A stretch of DNA of 43,360 bases from Marinomonas spartinae (GCF_900089775.1 NZ_FLOB01000021.1:1-43360); one strand, 5' to 3'; positions 15,925 through 24,101 are shown, numbered from the stretch's first letter. Notes: generated from the letters alone by a model not told the origin. Numbers and translations: made by a program.

Positions 15925-16542
15925 TTATGTTCGCTCGCTAAATACTAGCTTGAGGGCAAGTGCCGCAAAGCTTGTGGCAAAAATGCGTTGAATCATAATA
16001 CTGGCCTTCTCAGATTTTATGATATAGGCACTAAACAAACCGGATAAAAAGCCATATATAACAAACACAACAAAGGTCATTAGCATAAATACAGCCCCAA
16101 GTAAAAGCATACTGTTCAAAGGGTTTTCTACACTGCTAGGAATAAACTGCGGAAGGAAAGCTAAAAAGAAAATGGACAGTTTAGGGTTTAAGATATTTAA
16201 CAGGAAACCTTTGATGACAAGGCTCGAATACTGTTTGTTTGACTGTTGCTTAGAGAGGCTTAAAGGAGAAGAAGAACGCCACATTTGCCATGCTAAATAA
16301 AGAAGATAGGCCGCCCCCGCATACTTAACAACTTGAAAAGCAACAACACTCGTGTGAAAAAGAGCCGCAAGCCCGCAACTACTCGCTAACAAAGCCGGAA
16401 TAATACCTAAAGTACAGCCAAATGCCGCAAAGAAACTCGCACGCTTCCCAGAAAATAGACCCGTAGCAACAGTGTATAAAACACCTGTCCCAGGGATCAA
16501 CACGACAACTAGCGAAGTCAGTAAAAACCCAAAAGATATCAT
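15925..16542 (-). CDS. LysE/RhtB family amino-acid exporter
   Basis: 205 residues from the ATG at 16542, chosen because AAGGA lies about eight bases upstream and the length fits the family; an upstream start would add an unlikely 22-residue leader. Six hydrophobic segments are present, with the family pattern LIPGTGVLYTVATGLFSGKRASFFAAFGCTLG near the N-terminus and LLNILNPKLSIFFLAFLPQF mid-protein. It is predicted to export amino acids or related metabolites across the inner membrane. It stands alone; the substrate is unknown. Confidence 0.9.
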   Translation of the reverse strand: MISFGFLLTSLVVVLIPGTGVLYTVATGLFSGKRASFFAAFGCTLGIIPALLASSCGLAALFHTSVVAFQVVKYAGAAYLLYLAWQMWRSSSPLSLSKQQSNKQYSSLVIKGFLLNILNPKLSIFFLAFLPQFIPSSVENPLNSMLLLGAVFMLMTFVVFVIYGFLSGLFSAYIIKSEKASIMIQRIFATSFAALALKLVFSERT

Positions 16543-16625
16543 CGACTGTATCCTTCTTGTAAAGTATAAGCTAGCAAGAACACTAACACCAAACCTAGAC
16601 AATATCACTATATGTATCTCTTGGC

Positions 16626-17270
16626 TTAGCGGACATTTAGGTTAAGCAGTAACCCCTGCTCAATGGCATAACGTGTTAACTCCGCTGAGTTGGTTAAACC
16701 CAGTTTTTTACGAATATTCGCCCTATGATTATCCACCGTACGCTTACTTAGTTTTAATCGTGACGCGATGGCTTCACTGCCGTGTCCTTCAGCGACCAAG
16801 GTAAGCACTTCGATTTCACGCGTGCTAAGCGGGCTTTCATCTAGATTATTTTGACCATCCTGCCAGGCCATTTCTTGAGCAATCGCGGGGCTGACAAAAC
16901 GCTTTCCGCTCATAGCCCCCATGATGGCCTTTACCAGATCTTCAGAGGCATCCAGCTTAAGCACATAACCGTCAATCTTAGCGATAGACGAGGCACGCTT
17001 AAAAATACTCAGCTCAGTATGCATGGTCAGCATAACGATGGCACCTTGATAACCACGAGAACGTAGGCGCTCGGCAAGCTCCAAACCATTCCCCTGTGTT
17101 AAGGAAATATCCAACACACAAACATCAGGTTTTTTCCCCATGATGATTCGCTCAGCATCAATGACATTGGTAGCCGTATCGACCACACTAATTTGCTGAG
17201 ACTCTTCCAACAAGGCTTTAACGCCCTGCTGAAACATCACATGATCATCCACCACAACCGCATTAATCAT
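16626..17270 (-). CDS. NarL/FixJ-type response regulator
   Basis: 214 residues. The receiver domain (about 1-118) has the acidic pair in VVVDDH, phospho-acceptor D54 in VCVLDISL, and the conserved lysine in YVLKLDAS. The LuxR-type HTH (about 148-210) reads LSTREIEVLTLVAEGHGSEAIASRLKLSKRTVDNH. It overlaps the end of the kinase gene by 8 bp. The partner kinase is truncated, so this regulator may now be unphosphorylated, cross-talk with another kinase, or rely on small phosphodonors. Target genes are unknown. Confidence 0.92.
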   Translation of the reverse strand: MINAVVVDDHVMFQQGVKALLEESQQISVVDTATNVIDAERIIMGKKPDVCVLDISLTQGNGLELAERLRSRGYQGAIVMLTMHTELSIFKRASSIAKIDGYVLKLDASEDLVKAIMGAMSGKRFVSPAIAQEMAWQDGQNNLDESPLSTREIEVLTLVAEGHGSEAIASRLKLSKRTVDNHRANIRKKLGLTNSAELTRYAIEQGLLLNLNVR

Positions 17271-17847
17271 GAATTGGCACCTCTAACAATATAGTGGTTC
17301 CATTGGAACCTTGGCTGTCAACACTTAAACTTGCCCCAAGAATCATACTTCGCTCGTTCATCGAGTTCATACCATAACTGTCTTCCGCTGTCTCCTCTTC
17401 CATACCTTTACCATCATCCGTTATCTGCACTCGATAGATATTGCCTGTTACGCGAAACGATAAGGTAATTTCTTGTGCACTACTGTGTTTAATCGCATTA
17501 TTCAAGGCTTCTTGTCCAATACGATACACCTGATAAGCGCCCTCTTGACTCAAAGTAACTTCATCTTTCGAAAATATTTTGAGAGTTATGCCAGCCAAAC
17601 TGCAGTTATGCTGTGCCAAACTGATAATGGCTTGCGTCGGTGAGCCTGACATAACCTCTATAGGTTTTAGATTACGAATGACGGATTTCAATGTATTCGA
17701 GGTATTGGCGACTTCAGACTTAAGCATCTCCCCCAAATTGGACTCCAACTTAGACGCATTGAGGTTGATTAACAGCTTAAGTGTAGACAGCCCTTGGCCA
17801 ACCCCATCATGAATGTCCCGTGTTAGCCTGATGAAGATGCTATTACC
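17263..17847 (-). pseudogene. NarX-type sensor histidine kinase, 5'-truncated
   Basis: Only the transmitter remains. The minus strand from about 17847 reads GNSIFIRLTRDIHDGVGQGL (HisKA_3 H-box, His codon at 17809-17811), then N-box QEALNNAIKHS, DDGKGM and YGMNSMNERSMILGA, ending at 17263. An in-frame TAA (17848-17850) sits just before this segment, and no start codon, sensor or membrane domain exists upstream. A shorter product could begin at the Met near 17748, which would lack the phospho-acceptor histidine. It overlaps the response regulator start. It is best read as the remains of a two-component kinase cut by a rearrangement. Confidence 0.8.
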
Positions 17848-17934
17848 TTAGGCCTATGTTGGTTAACCTTGGGAGTATGCATTATGCTGTTTTTACTAAA
17901 ACGCGGCACCAAACTCGAATTAGAAATAAAATAA
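17842..17934 (+). pseudogene. C-terminal remnant of a membrane protein
   Basis: The plus strand encodes LGLCWLTLGVCIMLFLLKRG followed by TKLELEIK and a TAA at 17932-17934: one hydrophobic helix with a basic cytoplasmic tail, typical of the last helix of a transporter. No start or earlier helices exist. It begins within about 10 bp of where the histidine kinase homology breaks, so both genes lost their 5' parts at the same junction. The family cannot be assigned. Confidence 0.5.
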
Positions 17935-17951
17935 CGTTATAAGCGTCATAC

Positions 17952-17998
17952 AAAAAGGCCAAGTGTTTGCTAGTTTTTAGCAACACTTGGCCTTTTTA
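17952..17998. terminator. Bidirectional Rho-independent terminator
   Basis: Long stem AAAAAGGCCAAGTGTT against AACACTTGGCCTTTTT with a loop around CTAGTTTTTAG. A- and T-runs flank both sides, so it can stop transcripts from the membrane-protein remnant and from fosA. Confidence 0.8.
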
Positions 17999-18030
17999 AT
18001 AAACGGAATTGACCTTAAAAGCTTTTCTAT

Positions 18031-18429
18031 TTACAGCCAAACAAGTCCGCTATATGGCTTTGTTGTCAGAGCTTCTAACCTGCTTTTGAGTGAGCCTGAG
18101 TGTAACTCTAATTTGTGACCATCAGGGTCTAAAATATACAACGACTGCCCTTCACTTTTGTTTTCTTTCCAGACGTCGACACCTTGCGAAACGATGCGTT
18201 TTGTAAAGGCTTGAAATTCGTTAGGAGCGATATCAAAGGCGACATGGGTGTAATCGCTTTTAGGGCAAGGTTCATCACAAGAAAGACAGAACCAAAGTTC
18301 ACCTACCGACAAGTACGCCCCATTGTCCCACTTAACATGAGCAGTAAAGCCTAAAGTATCTCGATAAAACCCTAGAGAACGTTCCAAGTCACTCACTGCG
18401 ATGGTGATATGATTAAGGCCTAGAATCAC
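18031..18429 (-). CDS. fosA: FosA-type fosfomycin thiol transferase
   Basis: 132 residues, VOC fold. It aligns well with FosA: LGLNHITIAVSDLERSLGFY, LWFCLS, DYTHVAFDIA and the KSEGQSLYILDPDGHKLELH block. The metal ligands are visible as H7, H62 and E108 (H7/H64/E110 in FosA). The product would inactivate fosfomycin by adding glutathione, using Mn2+ and K+. A GTG start has TGGAG upstream. It follows panB by 25 bp in a VOC-panB-fosA arrangement, so it is likely co-transcribed. Resistance in the host is inferred, not shown. Confidence 0.9.
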   Translation of the reverse strand: MILGLNHITIAVSDLERSLGFYRDTLGFTAHVKWDNGAYLSVGELWFCLSCDEPCPKSDYTHVAFDIAPNEFQAFTKRIVSQGVDVWKENKSEGQSLYILDPDGHKLELHSGSLKSRLEALTTKPYSGLVWL

Positions 18430-18454
18430 GGTTTACTCCAACAACATGCGCTTA

Positions 18455-19240
18455 TTAACGTCCGTTGGTTCCTGTGAGCGGAATGATATTGCTCGGAAAT
18501 GTCATTGACTCAACTTCACCGGCAAACTCCTTCGCCACTTTCGAAACGGTCTTGCTGACATAAGCATACTGCTTCGAAAATGGCGGCCAATAATCACCAA
18601 GCCCCAGAGCATCGTTAATGACCAAAACTTGTCCATCGGTATCAGGGCCCGCACCGATACCGATGGTAGGAATAGACAATGCCTCGGTGATCTCACCTGC
18701 TAGCGCATAAGGGATATGCTCAAGCACTACCATAAACGCCCCGGCATTCTCAATCGCTTGAGCTTCATTGATGATTTTCTTCGCTTCCTCGCTAGACTGG
18801 CCAACTTGCTTGAAATTTTTGGCCGTTTGGGGGAGCAATCCAGTATGCCCGACCACCGGAATATTGTGCTTCACTAAGTGCTGGATAACTTGGACATTAG
18901 CGCCTTCCAGTTTCACGCTATCTGCCCCCGCCTGGATAAGCCGCTGAGCGTTGGAGAAGGCGGTTTCCGGATCAATATCTGTGCCATAAGGTAGGTCTCC
19001 TATTATATGGGTTTGCTTCGCACCGCGACGTACTGCCCCGATGTGATATTCCATATGTTCTATAGTGACCTCACGGGTGCTATCAAAGCCCATTTCAACC
19101 ATCCCCACGGTGTCACCAACAAGAATCACCGGAATCCCAGCTTCCTCAAGACTTCTGGCAACCGGGCAAGTATAAGCAGTTAGCATGGGGATAGGCTTCG
19201 TTCCCTTCATTGCTACAAAATCTTGCGGATTCATTTTCAT
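18455..19240 (-). CDS. panB: 3-methyl-2-oxobutanoate hydroxymethyltransferase (PanB)
   Basis: 261 residues, TIM barrel. It converts 2-oxoisovalerate and methylene-tetrahydrofolate to ketopantoate in pantothenate synthesis. Visible motifs: MLTAYTCPVARSLEEAGIPV, VGDTVGMVEMGFDST, GADSVKLEGA, PVVGHTGLLPQ, VLEHIPYALAGEIT and IGIGAGPDTDGQVLV. Catalytic Asp, Lys and Glu residues appear present. The usual partner panC is not here; the neighbours are VOC genes. The Thr-Cys in AYTCPVA differs from the common AYDxPxA, so this may be a second, divergent PanB. A canonical panBC pair elsewhere in the genome would settle this. Confidence 0.85.
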   Translation of the reverse strand: MKMNPQDFVAMKGTKPIPMLTAYTCPVARSLEEAGIPVILVGDTVGMVEMGFDSTREVTIEHMEYHIGAVRRGAKQTHIIGDLPYGTDIDPETAFSNAQRLIQAGADSVKLEGANVQVIQHLVKHNIPVVGHTGLLPQTAKNFKQVGQSSEEAKKIINEAQAIENAGAFMVVLEHIPYALAGEITEALSIPTIGIGAGPDTDGQVLVINDALGLGDYWPPFSKQYAYVSKTVSKVAKEFAGEVESMTFPSNIIPLTGTNGR

Positions 19241-19288
19241 TGTTTTCTTCTCCTATTTTTGTTGCTAAGAAACTAACACCAAGGTTTG

Positions 19289-19669
19289 TTAAGCGCGTTT
19301 TTCTACTTTCCATGGTGGGTTTAAACGGTTCTCCCCCGCCCAATACAACTTAATTTTATTACCAGACGGATCTTTAATGATCGCCTCTTTCCAAAGGTAA
19401 GGTTGTTCTGTTGGTGCTTGTTCAAAGACAATCCCTTTTTGCGCTAGGTCCTCACACAGCTCATCAAGGGCTTTATGCTCAAAATAGATCACCGAATGAT
19501 TTTCAAATGTATCACTTTCAAGAGAAAGAGAAAATGTTGAAGCCCCATCTGGACAAGAAAAACGAGCATATTGAGGGGCATCAACTATTTGCGTAAAGCC
19601 CAGTTTTAGATAAAACTGCACGGCGTCTGCCATATTGCTAACCGGTAAAGTGACCTGATTAAGTTCCAC
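19289..19669 (-). CDS. VOC family protein (glyoxalase-like)
   Basis: 126 residues forming a single VOC domain: LNQVTLPVSNMADAVQFYLKLGF at the start and KEAIIKDPSGNKIKLYWAGE near the end. The N-terminal metal position usually filled by His is Q5 here, so metal binding may be altered. A GTG start has GGAGG five bases upstream. It leads the VOC-panB-fosA cluster, 48 bp before panB. Substrate unknown; the family includes lyases, dioxygenases and binding proteins. Confidence 0.85.
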   Translation of the reverse strand: MELNQVTLPVSNMADAVQFYLKLGFTQIVDAPQYARFSCPDGASTFSLSLESDTFENHSVIYFEHKALDELCEDLAQKGIVFEQAPTEQPYLWKEAIIKDPSGNKIKLYWAGENRLNPPWKVEKRA

Positions 19670-19817
19670 TGTTCCTCCAAGTGCATCGACATAGTAACTC
19701 CCACGAGGCTAGCCTCTAATAACACACAGATCAATATAAAAAAGATGACAGTGAGGTGACGGTCAGATCAGCTCTGAGTTAATAGTACTCTTATTACACC
19801 AATCACCGAGACAGGTA

Positions 19818-20390
19818 CTATATCCTCTCCGCTAGACGGCTGACTTTATCCAACCAAGCTGCTCGCTTGACGCTATTAGAATGCATTACTGGACCAAAAT
19901 AAGTCGACGCCCGATTTTTTATGCCTGAAAATTCCAATATCGCGCTCTTTAGGTGTTTGTATATGACATTCCCTTGGGCGTATTTATACCAAAATGGAGG
20001 AGTATCAAGTGTAACAATCAGCTCAGATGTTCGCCCTTTCAGTAACTTTTCTGGTACGGCCTTACCCTCAATATATTTGAATGCAAAATTGGGCAGAAAG
20101 CTTCTATCGATCATACCTTTGAACTTTGCAGGTACCGTCCCCCACCAAACAGGACTAACAATCACAATATGTTCAGACCATTTAACCAATTCCTGAAATC
20201 GCAACAAATCTGGCTCTAATAAAACAGTTTTATCATACCCTTGCTCTAAACTAATCTCGAAGCTCATTTCACCAATGTCAATCCGTTTAACTTGATGCCT
20301 TACCGACGCAGAATGCGCGTAACGCTCAGCTAAGTTTTTACACAAACTATTGGACTTAGGATTTGCATTAACAACTAGTACTTTTTTCAT
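19818..20390 (-). CDS. NAD(P)H oxidoreductase, flavodoxin-like fold (MdaB/KefF type)
   Basis: 190 residues from the ATG at 20390; an upstream in-frame start would add ten residues across the promoter-proximal leader. The fold opens KKVLVVNANPKSNSLCKNLA, with the FMN/FAD-phosphate loop in NPKSNS. The active-site signature reads VIVSPVWWGTVPAKFKGMID. It likely performs two-electron reduction of quinones or other electrophiles in the cytoplasm. A MerR-type promoter and the merR gene lie directly upstream on the same strand, so induction by an electrophile or oxidant is a reasonable inference. Confidence 0.88.
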   Translation of the reverse strand: MKKVLVVNANPKSNSLCKNLAERYAHSASVRHQVKRIDIGEMSFEISLEQGYDKTVLLEPDLLRFQELVKWSEHIVIVSPVWWGTVPAKFKGMIDRSFLPNFAFKYIEGKAVPEKLLKGRTSELIVTLDTPPFWYKYAQGNVIYKHLKSAILEFSGIKNRASTYFGPVMHSNSVKRAAWLDKVSRLAERI

Positions 20391-20420
20391 GAATATCACA
20401 TCCCTCTTGAATAAAAGCAT

Positions 20421-20452
20421 AGTGTAAGGTCTTACCTATAGGTCAGAGTCAA
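20421..20452 (-). promoter_or_regulatory. MerR-type promoter with long spacer
   Basis: On the minus strand, TTGACT (20447-20452) and TACACT (20421-20426) are 20 bp apart, longer than the usual 17. The perfect palindrome ACCTATAGGT (20434-20443) lies within the spacer. This geometry is the hallmark of promoters that MerR proteins activate by DNA distortion. The -35 end overlaps the last codons of the merR gene. Confidence 0.7.
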
Positions 20453-20795
20453 CTCCTTGAAGGCAGGCATCAATTGATTTCTTATATTCCTCAATGCGTT
20501 GCTTCTGAACTTTTAATGCCTTTATCTGAGCTTCAACATCAGTGTGTCTTTTACTAAGAAATTCACTCACTCTCTGCCATTGAAAATCCTCTTCTTCACA
20601 TTTTAAGGCAACTAACTCTGACAGTTTGATCCCTATACTCTGCGCTTCTTTTATGATCTTAATTAAGTTGATGTTCGACTCGTTATACACACGATACCTG
20701 CCGGAGCGTGGAACCTTCAGTAAGCCTAATGATTCATATAATCGTATGGCTCTTTGAGTTGCCCCAGATACCTCAGATGCTTCCTTTATAAACAC
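20436..20795 (-). CDS. MerR family transcriptional regulator
   Basis: 119 residues. The N-terminal winged helix reads FIKEASEVSGATQRAIRLYESLGLLKVPRSGRYRVY, followed by a long dimerisation coil (about 75-110, DVEAQIKALKVQKQRIEEYK). The short C-terminal part has no clear metal-binding cysteine pair, so an organic or redox signal is more likely than a metal. A GTG start has AGGAG six bases upstream. The stop lies within the promoter of the downstream oxidoreductase gene, making that gene the obvious target. Confidence 0.92.
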   Translation of the reverse strand: MFIKEASEVSGATQRAIRLYESLGLLKVPRSGRYRVYNESNINLIKIIKEAQSIGIKLSELVALKCEEEDFQWQRVSEFLSKRHTDVEAQIKALKVQKQRIEEYKKSIDACLQGVDSDL

Positions 20796-20865
20796 TTAAG
20801 ACTCCTGTTGTAGAAACGAAAATAAAGTAAGGTGGGCATCACTCAAAATTGCTCGCTATACCTTT

Positions 20866-21555
20866 TTACTGATTTTTCGTAAGCAATAAAGCAAGCTCTC
20901 TTTTTAACTCGCTTAGTGGCATTGCATGCCCACCATTAACTTCAATTAGTTTTGATTTTGCGCCAACGGATTGAAGATATCGGTGAAAATTCAGCATGTA
21001 AGAGTAATGCCAACGATCATTTTTTCCTATGATGGAAGTTACACGACCACAATTTGATAAATCTTTTTCTGAGTCCCCCCAAGCACCAGCACTTCCAATA
21101 GATACCACCCAAAAATCATCAGGAAGCAAGCAATTTTGAATAAGCTTACTGGTAAAAAAGCCACCATTAGAAAAGCCAATTATCCCCTCAAGCTTATCCC
21201 CACGCTCAAAGTTGGCACTACTTGTTATCGTCGAAAGCGTCCTTGCCAACTCATCTACATTATCCTGTGGCCAGCAAAGCTGATTATCATTTTGATGACA
21301 TTTAGTAACCGATCGAGGTAAATAGAATTTAATAGACAAGACATGGCCAATTTCATCTAGCTTTTGATGATTAGCCAGCTCTTGATCTGACACATTAGGT
21401 AGATCCATCCCATGTAGATAGATAACAACAGAATGACTATCCCTATCACCGAGGAACTTAGCATTACGCAACCGCTGAGAATCAATTGCATCACAATAGA
21501 CATATGTGGCAACGCCCCCAATTAAAATGCAGATAGCAAGTATTATTCCTTTAAT
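20866..21555 (-). CDS. Alpha/beta hydrolase-like protein with N-terminal signal anchor, probable ATT start
   Basis: The hydrolase body contains VVIYLHGMDLP (oxyanion region), GIIGFSNGGFFTSKL with the nucleophile serine in GxSxGG form, IIGKNDRWHYSY with a plausible acid, and VNGGHAMPLSE with the histidine. The nearest conventional in-frame start (TTG, 21471) has no ribosome site. The frame stays open further upstream, and an ATT at 21553-21555 preceded by GGAGG (21561-21565) at five bases gives a clean signal-anchor start, (M)KGIILAICILIGGVATYVYC. An ATT start, or a mutated ATG, is inferred. The product is probably exported or membrane-tethered; substrate unknown. Confidence 0.7.
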   Translation of the reverse strand: MKGIILAICILIGGVATYVYCDAIDSQRLRNAKFLGDRDSHSVVIYLHGMDLPNVSDQELANHQKLDEIGHVLSIKFYLPRSVTKCHQNDNQLCWPQDNVDELARTLSTITSSANFERGDKLEGIIGFSNGGFFTSKLIQNCLLPDDFWVVSIGSAGAWGDSEKDLSNCGRVTSIIGKNDRWHYSYMLNFHRYLQSVGAKSKLIEVNGGHAMPLSELKRELALLLTKNQ

Positions 21556-21850
21556 ATGGCCCTCCAGAGTCCATGCCTAACTCTTCGGTTATACGTTATC
21601 GATTTTGGTACTAAATAATGAAAAAACCGACTTCTATAACCTCTTTGCCAACTTTTTAACATGGTAGCTTGTTAAAAACGCTCCTAGGACTTTTATACTA
21701 GTCAATTCATATTTTTGCTAGCATTACCCTCTTACCTAAACCAAGCATACCGAGGCTTACGAATCAACCGTACAAATAACGCACCGGCTCACCCACACAA
21801 AGCACCTTCTTAGGTAAACAGTTCATGTAATGAGAATCACATGTCACTCA
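21556..21850. other. Intergenic gap with an AT-rich hairpin only
   Basis: No gene is seen. Around 21650 a hairpin TTTTTAACA/TGTTAAAAA is present. It may terminate the TIGR03067 transcript on the minus strand, but the stem is weak. Confidence 0.4.
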
Positions 21851-22252
21851 CTAGCTTGCCTTATGTCGTATAAATGAACGCATTGTCAGACCTGGAACCG
21901 TCTTAAACTCAGTGGGCCATGGCTGCCCTTCATCTGTTGCGACAAATATGAAGTGATCGCCCTCAATAGCGTATATGGCAGGCAGTCGTTTTCCCGCATC
22001 AGGTCCTATGGAATCGATCCATGTAATACGTTTCGGATGTGCTGAAGGATCGATGTCGAAGTCCCCTTCAATCAAAACCGTTCCGTCGGGTGTACGGACA
22101 GAGAACTGCGTCCCGAAAAAATAGCAAAGCGCTCCAGGCACCGAGTGCTCATCAGGAGGGTTGACTTCTCCATCCGCTTCCAAAGCAATCTGTTGCCACG
22201 CGCCTTGGAGTATTTCTATTTCATTTGCAATTAAATGCTCTTCTTTGTTCAT
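21851..22252 (-). CDS. TIGR03067 domain-containing protein
   Basis: 133 residues from the ATG at 22252; an earlier ATG at 22270 is possible and neither has a clear ribosome site. The pattern LQGAWQQIALEADGE, then FSVRTPDGTVLIEGDFDIDP, PKRITWIDSIGPDAGK and AIYAIEGDHFIFV is that of TIGR03067, a lipocalin-like domain first described from planctomycetes. There is no signal peptide. The function of the family is unknown. It sits between a hydrolase and a thioesterase on the same strand with gaps that do not suggest an operon. Confidence 0.8.
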   Translation of the reverse strand: MNKEEHLIANEIEILQGAWQQIALEADGEVNPPDEHSVPGALCYFFGTQFSVRTPDGTVLIEGDFDIDPSAHPKRITWIDSIGPDAGKRLPAIYAIEGDHFIFVATDEGQPWPTEFKTVPGLTMRSFIRHKAS

Positions 22253-22331
22253 AGCCGATGTTATGCCCATACGATGAATACCTCACTTTTGACAGTCATT
22301 GCCTCATTATCAGGATAGCCAAAAGTGTGGT

Positions 22332-22691
22332 TCAAGACCCTGTTAGATCAGCAATCAATTTGTCGCCAGCACCTGTGACCGTTGTGCGCACGACACTTAC
22401 CGTTTTGCCACGTTTAACAAACTCCGATTTTGCCACAAATTCGCCGCTTGTTTGGTTTGAAACGAGGTTGGCATTCAAATTGATCGCCAAAGGAAAGCCC
22501 TGCATGCCTTCTTTAGCTTCAACACCTCCCATAACCAACACGGTAGCAGTAACATCAGCAAACCAAAGTATCGCCCCAGCGTGCGCTGTACCGAATGGAT
22601 TTTTGATACCTGCGGACACAGGCATCTCTGAGATCACAATACTTTCTGAGTGCTCTTTGATGGTAAACTCAATGTTTCCTTTGACTTTCAT
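22332..22691 (-). CDS. PaaI-type hotdog-fold thioesterase
   Basis: 119 residues. The hotdog signature NPFGTAHAGAILWFADVTATVL carries the His/Gly pair and Asp of PaaI-type thioesterases. LAINLNANLVSNQTSGEFVAKSEFVKRGKTVSVVRTTV forms the central helix and strands. It probably hydrolyses acyl-CoA or aryl-CoA thioesters in the cytoplasm. GGGGGA lies seven bases before the ATG. It is divergent from the FAD monooxygenase gene, so the two could be co-regulated in aromatic metabolism, but that is only positional inference. Confidence 0.87.
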   Translation of the reverse strand: MKVKGNIEFTIKEHSESIVISEMPVSAGIKNPFGTAHAGAILWFADVTATVLVMGGVEAKEGMQGFPLAINLNANLVSNQTSGEFVAKSEFVKRGKTVSVVRTTVTGAGDKLIADLTGS

Positions 22692-22907
22692 ACATCATCC
22701 CCCTTTTCCCTTCAGAAGAAACCTCCACGAGTATAGACTGAAAACCCCATGCCTAAACGAGGTCTTTGCCAACTCTATCACGCTCCCTAAACGCATAAAA
22801 CTATAATTTATATGACTTTTTTAGTTTTATAATACTGAGACTATCGATAGTTGGCCGCCTCTCGTTATAAAATACGGCCAACATAAATCAACCAAGAGAG
22901 TCATTTA

Positions 22908-24029
22908 ATGCGGGTGTTAATTGTCGGGGCCGGAGTGGCAGGCTGTGCATTATATCGACGTTTGAAACCATTAGGTTTCACAATAGATATCATTGAAAAG
23001 TCAGCAACACTCAGTAGCGAAGGTGCAGCAATATGTTTGCCCGCTAACGCCATGTTGGCACTGGATAAACTAGGCCTGAGTAAACCTGTTCTCAATCTTG
23101 CCTATCAAGTTGATCAAATTGAATACGCCTTATCATCAGGCAAAACCTTGGCGCGCGCTTCTTTGCATACCGCCCCATTAAATAAAGCCCCTTTTGTTGC
23201 ATTGAAGCGCGATGACCTTATGTCTGTGTTGAGAAAGGACATAGCAGAAGATGTACAACTAAACACATGGCTTGAAGACATTAAACAAGATAACAACGAA
23301 GTACTTGTGACTTTCCAATCTGGTGAGACAAAAGCCTATGATTTGGTGGTCGCAGCGGATGGCATTAACTCTTCCGTTAGACAGATGGTACAACCCCATT
23401 CTGCTCCCCTAACTCATAAAGTCACCAACTGGAGATTCACGGCTAAAAAGCCTGTGGCAGGTATTCAGCCAACTTACTATGTTGGTAATGAATCAGCCTT
23501 TATGATTTACCCCATTAGTGAAGATGAAGTCTATTGTTACGGCCAAATTATGGATGAAGACGGCAAGTTTGCCTCGTTAGCAAGCAATAAAGCCATTCAA
23601 GAAGTTTTTTCTGACTATGCATCACCCGTTACTGAATGCATTAATAGCCTGAGTGAGGATCAACACATAGTGCTTGGTCAGTTAAAGACCGTGCAACACA
23701 CAGAACCGCTTTTTAATCGGGTGGTGTTAGTCGGTGATGCCTTACATGGTTGTCCGCCAAGCTTGCAACAAGGGGCTGGCATGTCTTTAGAAGATATTAA
23801 CTGTTTAGCGGATTTTTTAGAGCAACATGAACTGCATGATGCTTTAAAACAATATCAGCAGAAAAGAGCCGACAGAGTCACTTGGACCGTTAAAGAGTCG
23901 AATAAAATTATTAAGTTAGCAGGTCTAGGCCGCTCGCCTATCGGGCGATTTATTCGCAATACCATAATTCGTCTAAAAGGCCCTGCCAATGTTGTAGGAT
24001 GGCGAAAATTGCTAACGGAGATGGATTAA
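22908..24029 (+). CDS. FAD-dependent monooxygenase
   Basis: 373 residues, class A flavoprotein hydroxylase of the PHBH fold. The FAD-binding GxGxxG is in VLIVGAGVAGCALYRRL, the mid DG motif in LVVAADGINSSVRQMV, and the GD motif in VVLVGDALHGCPPSLQQGAGMSLED. Length and layout match aromatic ring hydroxylases and related salicylate- or urate-type enzymes. It would use NAD(P)H and O2 to hydroxylate an aromatic or similar compound. It stands alone on the plus strand; a strong hairpin lies about 75 bp downstream. Substrate unknown. Confidence 0.9.
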   Translation: MRVLIVGAGVAGCALYRRLKPLGFTIDIIEKSATLSSEGAAICLPANAMLALDKLGLSKPVLNLAYQVDQIEYALSSGKTLARASLHTAPLNKAPFVALKRDDLMSVLRKDIAEDVQLNTWLEDIKQDNNEVLVTFQSGETKAYDLVVAADGINSSVRQMVQPHSAPLTHKVTNWRFTAKKPVAGIQPTYYVGNESAFMIYPISEDEVYCYGQIMDEDGKFASLASNKAIQEVFSDYASPVTECINSLSEDQHIVLGQLKTVQHTEPLFNRVVLVGDALHGCPPSLQQGAGMSLEDINCLADFLEQHELHDALKQYQQKRADRVTWTVKESNKIIKLAGLGRSPIGRFIRNTIIRLKGPANVVGWRKLLTEMD

Positions 24030-24101
24030 AAAACACGGCATTAATTTAGCCAGATCTGTTTTCGGCCACAAGTTGTGAAGGAGCACAGATAATGGGTTCA
24101 T

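Noticed and set aside
16543..16608. Longer N-terminus for the LysE exporter
   Set aside because: The extra 22 residues are not family-like and the ATG at 16542 has the better ribosome site.
19701..19712. GAGGCTAGCCTC palindrome, with a similar CCCACGAGGCTAGC at about 26770
   Set aside because: The shared stretch is only about 14 bases and the second copy is not palindromic. It could be chance or parts of weak terminators.
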